64,000 nucleotides of DNA, from NCBI RefSeq assembly GCF_030813115.1, contig NZ_JAUSTY010000006.1:205392-269391 (forward strand). Reading direction: 5' to 3'. This DNA comes from Bacillus horti (lineage in GTDB: Bacteria > Bacillota > Bacilli > Caldalkalibacillales > JCM-10596). The notes beneath the pieces were generated by a model, which worked only from the letters and a program-made list of their open reading frames with translations, did no database searches and was not told the origin of the DNA. Below, piece after piece: positions 32,748 through 44,400 of this stretch; the first letter of the stretch is position 1, and the number at the start of each line of letters is the position of its first letter. The position numbers and the translations under genes were made by a program.

Positions 32748-33430
32748 CTGTATTCCGTTTCGCTTTAAAAAGAAGCTTTCGTGATTGGACGAATATCCTT
32801 ATCTTTTTTCTCCTTCCCTTCGCCCTTGTTTTTTTACCAAAGAACGAATGGAGTATGATACCGCTTGGCTTTCAATTCTTTGGCGTTATTCTCTTATTTA
32901 CAGCAGCCAAGCTCGTCCACCTCATTATGCAGGATCGTGTCAAAAAAACGGTGACTCGTATTGCTGTATCGCCTATCAGCCACTTTCAATATCTGTTTCA
33001 AAATTTAATAGCTTACTTCATCATTCTCATCGTCCAGTGCTTATTGATGGTCATTAGTGGGATGCTAATTCATGGAGAAAGTCTACCTTCACCCTTTCTA
33101 TTCTTTATCGTCTATTTCTTTTTCTCATTAAGTGCTCTTGGGTTCTGCTTAGCTTGGACATCTCTGTTTCGTAGTAAAGATGCGTCTGCCCTCATTCTGT
33201 TTAGTCTCATCCTCTTGATGTCTATGGTTGGAGGACTATTCTGGACCACGCAAATCATGCCTGATCTTTTACAACGAATAGCCATGTTTTTACCAACCTA
33301 TTGGTTAGCAGGTGCTTTGGAGCAAATTGGAAGTGGAGCGTCGCTCTATGACATCACTCTTCACCTTTTTGTTTTGACTTTGTTTACCCTTGTCTTTTTG
33401 TTTATCGGTAGTCGGACGAAAATGGGATAA
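32744..33430 (+). CDS. ABC-2 type permease (second)
   Basis: A 228-aa membrane protein with about six hydrophobic helices (ILIFFLLPFALVFLP, LIAYFIILIVQCLLMVISGMLI, LFFIVYFFFSLSALGFCLAW). It overlaps the first permease by 4 nt (ATGA), so the pair probably assembles as a heterodimer with the ATPase. The end (LFVLTLFTLVFLFIGSRTKMG) is the last helix. Confidence 0.85.
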   Translation: MTVFRFALKRSFRDWTNILIFFLLPFALVFLPKNEWSMIPLGFQFFGVILLFTAAKLVHLIMQDRVKKTVTRIAVSPISHFQYLFQNLIAYFIILIVQCLLMVISGMLIHGESLPSPFLFFIVYFFFSLSALGFCLAWTSLFRSKDASALILFSLILLMSMVGGLFWTTQIMPDLLQRIAMFLPTYWLAGALEQIGSGASLYDITLHLFVLTLFTLVFLFIGSRTKMG

Positions 33431-33525
33431 GGGCTCTAATAGCCTAAGAAGATAGAATATGATACCATAAAAACGAAATAGAACTTGGCTCAGACACGTG
33501 GGCTCCGGGAGGGTTGAATCTGCCA

Positions 33526-34623
33526 ATGAACAACGTAAGACCAGAAACAAGTATGACAATCGCTCGTTTGGCAGGTTTGCTTCTCCTTGGCTTACACTGG
33601 TTTATCAGTAACGGGGAAGTAGCAGGCTTTCTCCTGTTACTTATTTTGACTATTATTTCTATTGGTAGGTGGCGGTTTAATTGGCACCATTGGACCATCC
33701 TGCTAGATCAGCTTGCTTGCTTCATTTGTGTAGTTTATTGGCCAGAAGCTTGGTATGCCTTTGCGATCCCCGTCTTTGAAGTGTTTAAAGCAGGTAAGCT
33801 CATATTCTTGGCTCCTCTATTATTCATATTGACTTACGAAGCTCCTATCACCCTCTTACTGCTTGCCATTCTTACCTTTGCCGGGTTACTAGGATGGGTT
33901 ATTCGTTGCTGGCATGTACAGCTAACTCAGCTTAGAACGGAATCAGATAATCAAAGACGTGAGCATTACGAGCTACAAAGCTATAAAGAAGAGCTGTTAA
34001 CAGCCAATGTTGAAGCAGCCCGCTTAGCCGAAATTACAGAAAGGCAACGCATTTCACAAAAGCTACACGATCACGTCGGTCATGAAATCACAGGTGCTGT
34101 CTTAGCCCTTCAAGCCTTTGAGCAGCTGTGGAAGGAAAATGATCCTCAAGCTACAGAAATGTTTAGTCAGGTTAAACAGAGAGTGACAAATAGTGCTACT
34201 CAGCTGAGAGATACGGTACATAATATGAACCCGGTGAGAGCGTTTGGTATTCACAGATTAGATGAGCTTTGCAGTCGCTTTAAAGCCTGTCCCGTTGAAA
34301 TGAAGGTTTACGGAGACTTCCAATTAATAGAGGCTCACCAATGGAATATTTTAGAAACCTGTTTGAAAGAAGCACTGACGAATATTATTCGTCATTCAGC
34401 TCCCAAGCGTGTAGAGGTTACGCTGGATGTAAGTACACATATCGTTCGATTAAGTATATTTAATGATGGAGTAAATATAGAAAAAGCCAGCCAATCATTC
34501 GGAATGGGTCTAAGAAATTTACGTCAAAGAGCCCAATTTGCCGGAGGAAGTGTAACAACGGATGCCAAGGATGGCTTCCGAGTCATTTGTGTGCTACCCA
34601 TGGGGAAGGAGACTTTGGGATGA
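33526..34623 (+). CDS. Membrane histidine kinase, HisKA_3 (NarL/DesK-type)
   Basis: About 365 aa. Residues 1-130 contain four or five short membrane segments with almost no extracellular sensor, followed by a coiled-coil linker (ESDNQRREHYELQSYKEELL). The phosphoacceptor His is in RQRISQKLHDHVGHEITGA; the ATPase domain has LKEALTNIIRHSAPKRV (N box) and FGMGLRNLRQRAQ (G box). Small-sensor kinases of this design usually sense the membrane or a partner transporter. ATG 33526 or TTG 33514 are possible starts. It overlaps the regulator gene by 4 nt. Confidence 0.9.
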   Translation: MNNVRPETSMTIARLAGLLLLGLHWFISNGEVAGFLLLLILTIISIGRWRFNWHHWTILLDQLACFICVVYWPEAWYAFAIPVFEVFKAGKLIFLAPLLFILTYEAPITLLLLAILTFAGLLGWVIRCWHVQLTQLRTESDNQRREHYELQSYKEELLTANVEAARLAEITERQRISQKLHDHVGHEITGAVLALQAFEQLWKENDPQATEMFSQVKQRVTNSATQLRDTVHNMNPVRAFGIHRLDELCSRFKACPVEMKVYGDFQLIEAHQWNILETCLKEALTNIIRHSAPKRVEVTLDVSTHIVRLSIFNDGVNIEKASQSFGMGLRNLRQRAQFAGGSVTTDAKDGFRVICVLPMGKETLG

Positions 34624-35225
34624 AGATCTTAATTGTTGATGACGATTCACTTATTTGTCAGAGCTTAAAGGTGCTTCTTTCTAGAGAAAAGGATATGGAA
34701 GTAATCGGTACAGCGCACAATGGTGCAGAAGCCATTCTATGCTGTCAAAAAGAGCAGCCTGACATCATATTAATGGACATTCGTATGCCTGAAATGGATG
34801 GTATCCAAGCCACAAGAGAAATTAAGCAGCAATGGCCGCAAATCCGTATTATGATGCTAACTACTTTTCAGGATGAACAGAATATTCGGCTATCACTTCT
34901 AGCGGGTGCGGAAGGTTATATGCTAAAAACGACTCAGGTCTCTAGCATGGCTCAGCAGCTTCGGGCTCTTAGCTCGGGCTCCTCTATTCTCGATGCTGAT
35001 GTTCTTAGAAGCTTAACTCAGCCAAAGAAGAACGATTTAGCAGAGCTTACTCCAAGAGAGAAAGATATTCTTGAGTTAGTTGCGCAAGGATGTTCCAATA
35101 AAGAAGTGGCAGAGCAGCTTTATATCAGCGAGGGTACAGTACGAAATGTGCTATCCATAATACTGGATAAATTAGAGCTACGTGACCGCACCCAACTGGC
35201 TATTTACTACTGGCGATCAAACTAG
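34620..35225 (+). CDS. NarL/LuxR-family response regulator
   Basis: A 201-aa response regulator. The receiver domain has the acidic pocket ILIVDDDSLI, phospho-Asp in IILMDIRMPEMDG (~54), Thr in MMLTTFQDE and Lys in GYMLKTTQV. The C-terminal LuxR-type HTH reads LTPREKDILELVAQGCSNKEVAEQ and continues to GTVRNVLSIILDKL. ATG 34620 overlaps the kinase stop and follows AAGGAG. It probably controls this operon through the palindrome at 30989-31002. Confidence 0.92.
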   Translation: MKILIVDDDSLICQSLKVLLSREKDMEVIGTAHNGAEAILCCQKEQPDIILMDIRMPEMDGIQATREIKQQWPQIRIMMLTTFQDEQNIRLSLLAGAEGYMLKTTQVSSMAQQLRALSSGSSILDADVLRSLTQPKKNDLAELTPREKDILELVAQGCSNKEVAEQLYISEGTVRNVLSIILDKLELRDRTQLAIYYWRSN

Positions 35226-35268
35226 ATAATTCAGGCTTAATATATGTTCAGCATGTTTCTTAATACCT

Positions 35269-35625
35269 TTAAATGATTCCTAATTCTTTTTGAATGGTAT
35301 GCTTATAGTCAATGTACCCTTGGTCGAATCCTGGATCAATATTCTCAAATTTACTCATCTTAAAGGCCCATTCCTTTATTTCATAAACAAAAACACCGTT
35401 TTTTACTGCAGGATCATTTTCTGCAAAGCTCTTTGCTTCTTCCAGAGTAACATCTATCACGATAGCTCCTCCAGAAGAATCAGTGAACGGTCCTGCCAAA
35501 ATAATTTTCTCTTGATTAAATGCTTGCTGGACATATACAGCATGTTCAGGCATATAAGGCTGATTGTGTAGAACTATCCCTTCCCTCCAATTCGGACCTT
35601 GACTAAGTAGAATAACATACCTCAT
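35269..35625 (-). CDS. YciI-family protein
   Basis: A 118-aa YciI-like ferredoxin-fold protein: RYVILLSQGPNW at the start, LHNQPYMPEHAVYVQQAFNQEKIILAGPFTDSSGGAIVIDV in the middle and the typical EEAKSFAENDPAVKNGVFVYEIKEW. The PEH His and the DPA Asp are the usual putative active-site residues. Function of most members is unknown. ATG 35625 follows GGGGAGG. Monocistronic. Confidence 0.9.
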   Translation of the reverse strand: MRYVILLSQGPNWREGIVLHNQPYMPEHAVYVQQAFNQEKIILAGPFTDSSGGAIVIDVTLEEAKSFAENDPAVKNGVFVYEIKEWAFKMSKFENIDPGFDQGYIDYKHTIQKELGII

Positions 35626-35711
35626 AACATTACCTCCCCATTTACATTGTGAAGAAATTCACATAATTCTAGATTATTTTAAATAACCTACTAAGTCAAT
35701 AATGAAACACT

Positions 35712-35744
35712 AAAAAAACCGAAGCACTTGAGAAAGTACTCCGG
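35712..35744 (-). terminator. Rho-independent terminator ending the NRPS/ABC transcript
   Basis: Minus-strand CCGGAGTACTT pairs with AAGTGCTTCGG and is followed by TTTTTTT. It lies 120 nt beyond the ABC permease stop, so it should end the transcript of the exporter and any NRPS read-through. Confidence 0.85.
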
Positions 35745-35863
35745 TAATACTCAATGATTAATTAAAAGTATTTGATTTTAGTTAGGTTGTAATTAATCTG
35801 ACTCAAATTCCTCCATAAAGTGGGAGGCTCCTCCCTGCAAAAAGTGTCGACATTCATGTAGCT

Positions 35864-37504
35864 TTATCGTTGTAGCTGTTCCCTTCTCCCTATTACACTG
35901 ACAAAAAGGAGAAATATAGATAAGCCTAGATAGATAAAAGCAGTACCCATCGTAGCTTCACCCGTTACTCCCATAAAATCAAAAGCATGAACTCCATTTA
36001 ATACCCCAACGTAAATCAAAATTAGGTAAACAATTTCAAAGGCTTTATTCGTTCTAAACCATACTCCTAGTGCTAATGCTAACGAGGGTATAAATAAAGC
36101 TCCAATAAACCAAGTAAATAGTCCATTGATATCTCCTACTATTAGATACTTAGTAGCTAAACCTAAGCCTGCTACTAGAGCTAGGATAAAACCAGCTAGC
36201 CATGATACAGGTAGCTGTCTCCATAGAATATTAGGGCTTGTAAAAACCATATCCCTAGTACGGTGTTCCAACTCTCTATATCCCATTTTAGACCATAGTA
36301 GAATAGGCCAAGTCCAAGCTAGAGGGCCCAGTATACTTTTGCCAAGCTCAAGCTCAACAAAGATCGGTAGCACAATAAGTACTAGGGCAATGATGTACCA
36401 CCACCACCTCTGTCCTTTAATTAGTAGCTTGAACTCAAGCCATAAAAGTGATAGGAAGCTAAATTGTGTTCGAACCTCCGATAAAGGTGCTGAAACTCCT
36501 TTGTTAATGAATAGAGTTACACGTTCTGAGAGCTGACCATTACCAATAGAAATAGACTCTTTAACTTGTTGATTACGATTAAAGAATGATTTTTTTGCTC
36601 CATCTTCCTTCCTTATCCTCTCCTTATCAAAGCCCTTAAATAGCCATACGGCAGCAAACAAGACAACTAATGCTAGGAATGCCCAAATAAAGCGACCGAA
36701 CACAATTTCAGCAGTCCAAGCTACACCAGACCATTCGAACGTTTGCAAGGGCTGTTCAACACTTAGTATCCCGTCAGCCGTACTAACCGGGACATTAGGA
36801 TATAAGCTAGTAAATCTGTCAATCATACTTGAGTAAAAAACCTCTGTACCCATTGGACTACTAAAAGAAATCGCTTGGTTAAAAAGACTAAACGTTGGAA
36901 ATGCAGCCGTATTTAAAAGGGCAATCCATAAAAAGAAATAGATGATATTTCCTAACCCTCCCCTAAGAAAAGGGACTGACTCAAACAAAAGTGCTAGAGC
37001 TGCCACAAGCAGAATTAAAGGCACAACCATAACCATAGCAGGATAAAAATAATGAAGGAATTGTATGGATGTGCTTTCAAATCTGATCAACTGCATTACG
37101 ACGGCTAAGGTATAGATAAAGAAAACAATAAGCAGAAGAACCATAACATTACTCAAATATTTACCCAGCATATACCTGACCTTTGATAAAGGTGTTATGG
37201 TAATCATCTCTCCAACTCGCGTATAACGATCTCGTTCAATCGCGCTTTTTACTAAATAGAATCCAAATAAAGATAGCATCGTCATCAATGACATAGACAC
37301 AGTCGAACCAATCCAGGCTGAATTATAGACCCCTCTATAATCATTAAGAACCACCACGGCATACTTTGCATCATTTGGCGGAATAAAGACAAATGCAACA
37401 AGCATTGAAGCAAAAATGGTGATCATAAAACCATAGCCTCTAATCCTTTCAAGGAAATCAGCTCGAAAGACATGCCACAGAGTGGATAGACCTTGTCCGA
37501 TCAT
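35864..37504 (-). CDS. Large ABC-2 permease of the NRPS-linked exporter
   Basis: A 546-aa membrane protein with about 12 hydrophobic segments in two six-helix halves joined by a cytoplasmic stretch (~285-345, FDKERIRKEDGAKKSFFNRNQQ). Each half resembles an ABC-2 permease, for example RVGEMITITPLSKVRYMLGKYLSN and its counterpart YRELEHRTRDMVFTSPN, so it looks like a fused heterodimer. It overlaps the ATPase gene by 4 nt. Position directly behind the synthetase suggests export of, or self-protection against, the peptide product. Confidence 0.85.
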   Translation of the reverse strand: MIGQGLSTLWHVFRADFLERIRGYGFMITIFASMLVAFVFIPPNDAKYAVVVLNDYRGVYNSAWIGSTVSMSLMTMLSLFGFYLVKSAIERDRYTRVGEMITITPLSKVRYMLGKYLSNVMVLLLIVFFIYTLAVVMQLIRFESTSIQFLHYFYPAMVMVVPLILLVAALALLFESVPFLRGGLGNIIYFFLWIALLNTAAFPTFSLFNQAISFSSPMGTEVFYSSMIDRFTSLYPNVPVSTADGILSVEQPLQTFEWSGVAWTAEIVFGRFIWAFLALVVLFAAVWLFKGFDKERIRKEDGAKKSFFNRNQQVKESISIGNGQLSERVTLFINKGVSAPLSEVRTQFSFLSLLWLEFKLLIKGQRWWWYIIALVLIVLPIFVELELGKSILGPLAWTWPILLWSKMGYRELEHRTRDMVFTSPNILWRQLPVSWLAGFILALVAGLGLATKYLIVGDINGLFTWFIGALFIPSLALALGVWFRTNKAFEIVYLILIYVGVLNGVHAFDFMGVTGEATMGTAFIYLGLSIFLLFVSVIGRREQLQR

Positions 37505-38379
37505 AATGATCCCTTCCCCATAGAAGTATAATAGAGATACGCGTCCTCAAGAACCGGAGAAACGGCAACCGCCTCAAGATCTGGGGGATTCTCAGCTACT
37601 ATCTTCACCTGCAAATGCTGCTCATGACGAACAGTGCTACTAACTAAATACTCCCTTTTTAATTCCTCTGCCCTTTGGCTAGAAACATTCGCGATCCAGA
37701 CCTTACCCTGAATGCCAGCTACCAAAGCTTCTTGATCTGCATGATGAATAAGAGTTCCCTTTGAAATTATAGCAATTTGGTTTGCCGTCACCTCAACGTC
37801 AGAAACAATATGGGTGGAAAAGATAATCACTCGTTCCCTCGATAAATCAGATAATAGCTGTCGAAAGCTAGATCGTTCAAAGGGATCTAAACCAACAGTT
37901 GGCTCATCTACAATGAGTACCCTGGGATCATTAAGCAAGGCTTGAGCAATCCCTACACGCTGCTTCATTCCTCCAGAAAAACCTCCTAGCTTTTTGTGCG
38001 CATGCTTTGTCAGATGAAGAGTATTTAACAGTTCTTCTATTCTCCTTCTGGCATCTTTACCATGTACACCCTTGATAGCAGCCATATATTCTAGAAACTC
38101 CATAGCACTTAAATTAGGATATATTCCAAATTCCTGAGGGAGATAGCCGAGCTGTGATCGAATAGCTTCAGGGTTTTTACCAATATCTCGTCCCTGCCAC
38201 AGGATTTGGCCAGCTGTAGGCTTGGTTATTGTAGCCAGCATCCTCATCAATGTAGATTTACCTGCTCCATTCTCCCCTAATAAACCCAGCACACCCTCCT
38301 GTAATTCTAATGTTATATCTTTAATAGCCCAATGCTCTCTTCCATACTTTTTCCCTACCCCGTTCAGCTCTAGCTTCAT
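37501..38379 (-). CDS. ABC ATPase of the NRPS-linked exporter
   Basis: A 292-aa ABC ATPase. Walker A GLLGENGAGKST (~32-43), Q-loop YLPQEFGIYP, signature GFSGGMKQRVGIAQA (~133), Walker B VLIVDEPTVGLD (~152) and switch His (FSTHIVSD) are intact. The ATG at 38379 follows AAAGGAGC; a longer frame from 38463 would cross the hairpin that separates it from the NRPS and lacks a ribosome site. It is 109 nt downstream of the NRPS on the same strand and coupled to the permease. Confidence 0.92.
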   Translation of the reverse strand: MKLELNGVGKKYGREHWAIKDITLELQEGVLGLLGENGAGKSTLMRMLATITKPTAGQILWQGRDIGKNPEAIRSQLGYLPQEFGIYPNLSAMEFLEYMAAIKGVHGKDARRRIEELLNTLHLTKHAHKKLGGFSGGMKQRVGIAQALLNDPRVLIVDEPTVGLDPFERSSFRQLLSDLSRERVIIFSTHIVSDVEVTANQIAIISKGTLIHHADQEALVAGIQGKVWIANVSSQRAEELKREYLVSSTVRHEQHLQVKIVAENPPDLEAVAVSPVLEDAYLYYTSMGKGSL

Positions 38380-38413
38380 AGTAGCTCCTTTCTTATAAGG
38401 CCTTAAAAGATCA

Positions 38414-38458
38414 CTCCTGCAAAACAAGTAGCTTAACAAAACACTTGCTTTACAGGAG
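38414..38458 (-). terminator. Strong hairpin between the NRPS and exporter genes
   Basis: Minus-strand CTCCTGTAAAGCAAGT pairs with ACTTGTTTTGCAGGAG (two G-U type positions), followed by TGATCTTTT, a weak T-tract. It could be a partial terminator or processing/stability hairpin that sets the ratio of synthetase to exporter mRNA. Confidence 0.6.
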
Positions 38459-38488
38459 CGCATCTACCTAAAGCTATCTAAATCAATT

Positions 38489-41400
38489 TCAAATATAGGC
38501 ATTTGATTTCTCTATTATTTTTTTGTATATAGGAATTAAATCCTGTACATGAGGCTGACTTAGTATAGAATGATGGTCACCAGATATAGTAAAGTAAGCG
38601 ATATTTTGCGACATGCTATATGCTGCCCACTCCTGCTCCTCATAGGAAGCGGACTCAGACGCTTTAAAGAAGTAGATAGGTGCTTTTATCTTACTGCTAG
38701 GTACATACTCCATTCTTGCTCTATTAAGACTTCTTAGAGCTTGAATCACATAGAGCAATTCTCTGGATCGAATTAGATTAAAGTTTGGAATAGCCTCTTT
38801 CATGGCATCTGGTATCATGCTTTTTAAAGAGCTAAGCCTTGCTTCACGATTCTCCAATAATTTCTCAAGTACATAATCCCAAAGCTCTGAGACCGTGCTT
38901 ATAGTAGATAATTCTTTTTCATAAAAAGCCTTATACTTATTGTTATCCATACCGCTAAGCCATTCAGTAGCGAGTTCCTTCTCCTCTTCAAGATTAAAGG
39001 TGGGCAGGTCTTTTCCTTCCTGATGGAATAGGTATGAATCTATTAGTGTCACAGATTCAACTCTTTCATTTTCCTGCTCAAGCTGTCTAGCCATCTCAAA
39101 GGCAATTGTTCCTCCAAGGCTCCAGCCTACTAGTTGATAAGGACCATGTTGCTGCTTTTTCTTTATTTGCTGAATATAGTGTGTAGCCAGCTCTTCTATT
39201 TGTAAAAGCTGGGGGGCATACCCTTCCATTTTTCTTAAAGGAATTCCCCAAGAAGCAAATTCTTTTGGAAGGCTCGATGCTAAAGGCACATATCCACCTA
39301 TATCCCCGTTCCCACCATGAATCATATAAATGTTTTTATCTGTTTCCGTTCCCGTTTTTAGGGAAATGATGCTCTCCTGCTCACTTGCCTCTATCACCGT
39401 GTCGCTTGATATTAGCTGTGCCAGTTGACGAATGGTTGCCCGTTCAAAAAGAGCTTGCATAGAAACAGAAGCATGAAGCCTATTCGTGATCTCAGATAAT
39501 AGGTGGATGGCCTTTAAGGAGTGACCACCAATCTCAAAGAAATGATCATCTATACCAATTTGACTTCTTCCAAGCAAATCCTCCCAAATCTGAACAAGCT
39601 CCTTCTCTACCTCTGTTCTAGCTCGCTCATATAAATCCTTCATCCCTTCATCTATAACAGGAGCAGGAAGTGCTTTTCTGTCTATTTTTCCGTTTGACGT
39701 AGTTGGTAATTGATCTAGAACAACAATTGAAGCTGGAACCATGTAGCTTGGAAGCCTTGACTCAAGAAATTGCCTTATCTCTCGCTTTACATTTGTTTCC
39801 TGTTGGAGTACATCTGTTAGCACAACATACGCACACAGCTGCGAGTCTTCATTCGATTCATTTCTTGCTATGACAATCGCTTCTCGGACAAGATCATGCT
39901 TTTGGAGCTGAGCCTCAATTTCTCCTAATTCAATACGGTAGCCTCTCAACTTAATTTGGTGATCAGCTCGTCCTATGATTTCTAGGTTTCCATCCCTTGT
40001 CCACCTGACTAAATCTCCCGTACGGTACATCCTTTCATCTGGTTTGTATGGATTCGTGATGAATGATTGTGCTGTCAGCTCTGCTCGATTGAGATAGCCT
40101 CTAGCCAAACCACTACCAGCTATCATTAGTTCTCCCATTGCCCCCTTTGGAAGCAATCGATTCGCTGAATCCATAACATATACTTGCACATGCTCGAAAG
40201 GCTTTCCTATAGGCACCACTGATTTTGATTGAAGCTCACTCAAATCATTTATGTGATAGAATGTCGAGTCAACTGTACATTCTGTTGGGCCATATACGTT
40301 AGTCATTCGAAGTGATCCGTGTCTGTAAAGCTGTTTGAGCTGTAAAATTAGATCAGTTGATAGCTTTTCTCCACCTATAAGTAAATGTGGTAAAGTTACA
40401 GCTTGCCAGCCTTCATCATCCTCACCCTGCCATTGCTTATACAAAGCATCAACCAATAGCCTTAGATGAACGGGTGTACCATCACTTAGATCTATCCTAT
40501 GATCTCCATAAAACTCTAATAATCTATGTCCATTTATTCTTGTCTCCTCGTCCGTAATGTGCAGTGTATGCCCCAACGACAGACTAGCAAAAATTTGCTG
40601 AACAGAAGCATCAAAGTAATATGGAGCAAGCAAGGCTACATGTAATGGAGCTTCATATTGTTGATAAACCTCCTGGTGTAGACCAGCAACTAATTGAACC
40701 ACTTGATTATGCTCAACCATAACGCCTTTTGGGTAGCCTGTAGTGCCCGACGTATAGATAACATACGCAAGATGATCCGCATAGTTTAAAGCTGGGTATA
40801 GCTCATCAGACCCTGCTTTTAATTCTAAATCATCGAAATAGATGCTTTTAACCTCATCTGAATAATGGTTGTCTAGTGCTCGCTTAGTTACCATGTAATC
40901 AGCAGCACTATCCTTTAAGATAAATTGGATTCGCTCGACAGGTAAATGCAAATCAATTGGGAGATACGCAGCTCCAGATTTAAGAATCCCAAGCATACCA
41001 ACAATCATCTCCACCGTTCGTTCTGTCATTAAAGCTATCACCGCTCCTGGAACGACACCTCGCTCTCTTATAGCGTGAGCTAGACAGTTTGCTCTTCTAT
41101 TCAATTCATAATAAGTAAGCTGGACAGCTTGGTCTTGCACCGCTATTCGATCTGGATAAGCTTCAGCACACTCTTCAAATAGCTGATGAAGAGATTTACC
41201 TTTCAATTTAGCTGCTATAGGACCACGCGAAAGCTCTTCAGGATGAACGATTTCGCCATTATTCTGTAGCTGTTCAAGCTTTTCAGCTGTACTTAGAAGA
41301 TCCATCTCTTGAAGAGGAACTGTTAAATCCTCTGAAAGCTGCTTTAAGATGTTCACATAATGCTGACCCATCCTCTCAACAGAATCTTTAGCAAAGAGGC

Positions 41401-44400
41401 TAGTCGCAAACTCAAAAGTGAAGCTTAGCTTTTGATGATGGCGTACCGCCGTCAGTGCTAGATCAAATTTAGAGACAGAGGCAGTAAAGGAATGCTCTTC
41501 AGATAAAAGACTGTTGTTGCCAGCACCGTTTAAATCTATTTCCCCATGCTGTTTATCACTATATGGAAACCTATCGATTTCCACTTCATCACTATTTTGC
41601 ATAGCGAACATCACATCAAACAGTGGATTACGACCGAAATCCCTTGGTACATCTAACTGCTCTACTAGCTCTTCAAATTGATAGTCTTGATGCTCGAAGG
41701 CTAGCAATGTAGCCTCCTTAACTTCCTGTAGGAACGCTCCAATTGTTTTCTGCCCATCGATTTCCTGCTTTAGCGCTAGAGTATTAACAAACATTCCGAA
41801 TATGCGCTTTAGCTGAATATGAGAACGTCCTGCAATTGGCGAACCTACGACTATTTCCTCCTGTCCTGAATACTTGCTTAACAAAACATAATAGGCAGCA
41901 AGAAGTATCATGTATTCTGTTGCTCCAGTCGCTAGAGCCACTTTTTTAATCTGTAGTGCTAGATCATGATCGGCTTCAAGGCTTATTCGGTCTCCTTTGT
42001 AGCTCTTCACTGTTGGTCGTTTATAGTCTGTTGGAAGCTCAAGGACAGGCACATCATTTTTAAACCTATCAAGCCAAAATTGCTTTTGCTGCTCCATTTG
42101 TTCACTGTGGAGCTGTTTATTTTGCCAGACAGCATAATCCTTGTACTGTAGTTCAACAGGTGAAAGGGCTTCTCCAAGGTACAGACTTGTTAGCTCCTCT
42201 GTAAACAGCTTTACGGTCTCACCATCAGAAATGATATGATGCATATCAACAAGTAGTAGCTGTTCGTCATCAGAATACCTTATTAGGCTCGCTCTTATTA
42301 ACGGAGCTTTGCTTAAATCGAACGGAGAAATAAAGCTCTTCATATAGTCCTCTATTCTTTTTTTCCTCTCCTCTTGACTAAGCTGGCTATTAACTGTGAC
42401 ATAGTCTAAAATAAACTCTACTTCTTCATGAATGCTCTGCCATGTTTGCTGTCCCTGTACATGGAACGACGTCCTTAGAGATTCATGTCGATCGATCATC
42501 TGTTTAAAGGCATGCTCAAGCTTGTCCTTATCAATTTCACTACCTAATCTAGTGATTAATGGAACATTATAGCCTGTTTCTGCTGCATCCCACTGCTGTA
42601 AGAAATACATCCGTTTTTGAGCCGATGATAACGGATAGAACTCCTGTTTCTCTGCTGGAGGAATCGCTTGGTAGGACTGATACCCAGACTCGCTAATATG
42701 CTCCCCAAGCTGAGAGATTGTAGGATTTTCAAAGACAGCCCGAATAGACAATTCAATTTCTAGATCCCTTTGGATAGTGGCAGTTAGAGCCATAACCTTT
42801 ATAGAATGACCACCCAGCTCAAAGAAGGAATCATGAATACCCACTCGTTCTCTACCTAGTACCTCCTGCCAAACTGTGGTCAGCTTCTGTTCAATAGCTG
42901 TCCTAGGAGCAATGTAATGGTCCTGTTCTGCCTCTTCCATAGGCTGTGGTAACGCTTTGCGATTTACCTTTCCATTTACTAATAACGGAATTCGCTCTAC
43001 TTCAACAAAATGGCTAGGTATCATATAAGCAGGTAATTCCTTAGCTAGCTCCTTCTTCATCTCTTGAACAGTAATCGCTTCTTCAGTTACATAATAGGCA
43101 CACATATACGCTTCATGCTGAGCTTCAAAAGACAACACTACTACATCTGAAAGGCTAGCTATTTTTAATAGATGACTTTCAATTTCTCCAAGCTCAATAC
43201 GATAACCTCTTATTTTCACCTGCTGATCTATTCTACCCATAAATTCAATGCTGCCATCTGGAAGCCAACGAGCCAAGTCTCCTGTTCGATACATCCTCTT
43301 TCCTTCTCTAAACGGATCACCGACAAACTTTTCTTCTGTTAGCTCTGGCAAATTCCTATATCCACGAGCGATACCGTCTCCCCCTACACAAAGCTCACCT
43401 GGAATACCAATTGGCTGCACATTCCCCTTCTGATCTAGGATATACGCCGATGAATGACTAATCGGATATCCAATAGGAATCGAACGATTTTCCGCAACAT
43501 TTTGCACAGGGTACGTTAGAGAGAAAGTAGTGTTCTCAGTCGGACCATAGCAGTTCACAATATCAAGCTTTGGACAGAGTTCCAAAACTCGTCTCACATG
43601 ATTAGGGGCTAAAACCTCTCCCCCTACTAGCAATCTTCTAACAAGCTGAAAAATGTCTGGCTTCTGCAGAGCGAGCTGATGAAACAATGGGGTGGTTAGC
43701 CACAAAGTTGTTATGCTATACTTCCTCAGCGCTTCGCTAAAGCGTTCTGCATGGAGAATAGTTTCCTCAGCTACAATGTAGGAAGTTATTCCGTTCAATA
43801 AGGATGTCCAAAGCTCAAAGGTTGAAGCATCAAAGATTGGAGATCCCGTTAGGAGCATTCTATCCTCTTTTTCTAGCTCAAGATAATTCGTGTTCTTGAC
43901 TAAACGAACCACATTCTGATGCTCAACCATTACACCCTTAGGTCTTCCTGTAGAACCAGATGTATACATCATATAAGCAAGATCATGCACCTGATTCACT
44001 AGCTCAAGATTAGTCGTATGCATCTGCCTATTTTCGGCGTCTAGTACTTCTTCCACACATAAAGCAAGAGTTTTATCCGGAACAGCAGGCATAATATCCT
44101 GCTTAGTTAAAATAAAGGCAGCACCACTATCCTCTAACATGTAACGAATTCGTTCCTCAGGATAGCTAGAATCAATAGGTAAATAAGCACCTCCAGCTTT
44201 TAATATAGCAAGAATCCCTACAACCCATTCAATAGAGCGATCCATCATCAGTCCTACCATTGTATCTGGCTGAATACCTCTTTGCCTTAATACATGGGCT
44301 AGATGATTTGCTCTAGCATTCAATTCGCTGTACGTTAATTTTCGATCTCCTTCCACAAGGGCTAGATGGGTAGATCGGTGATCAACCTGCTCCTCAAATA

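Noticed and set aside
38380..38463. N-terminal 28-residue extension of the exporter ATPase
   Set aside because: It runs through a strong hairpin, is Cys/Leu-rich with no homology to ABC ATPases, and a good AAAGGAGC site precedes the ATG at 38379.
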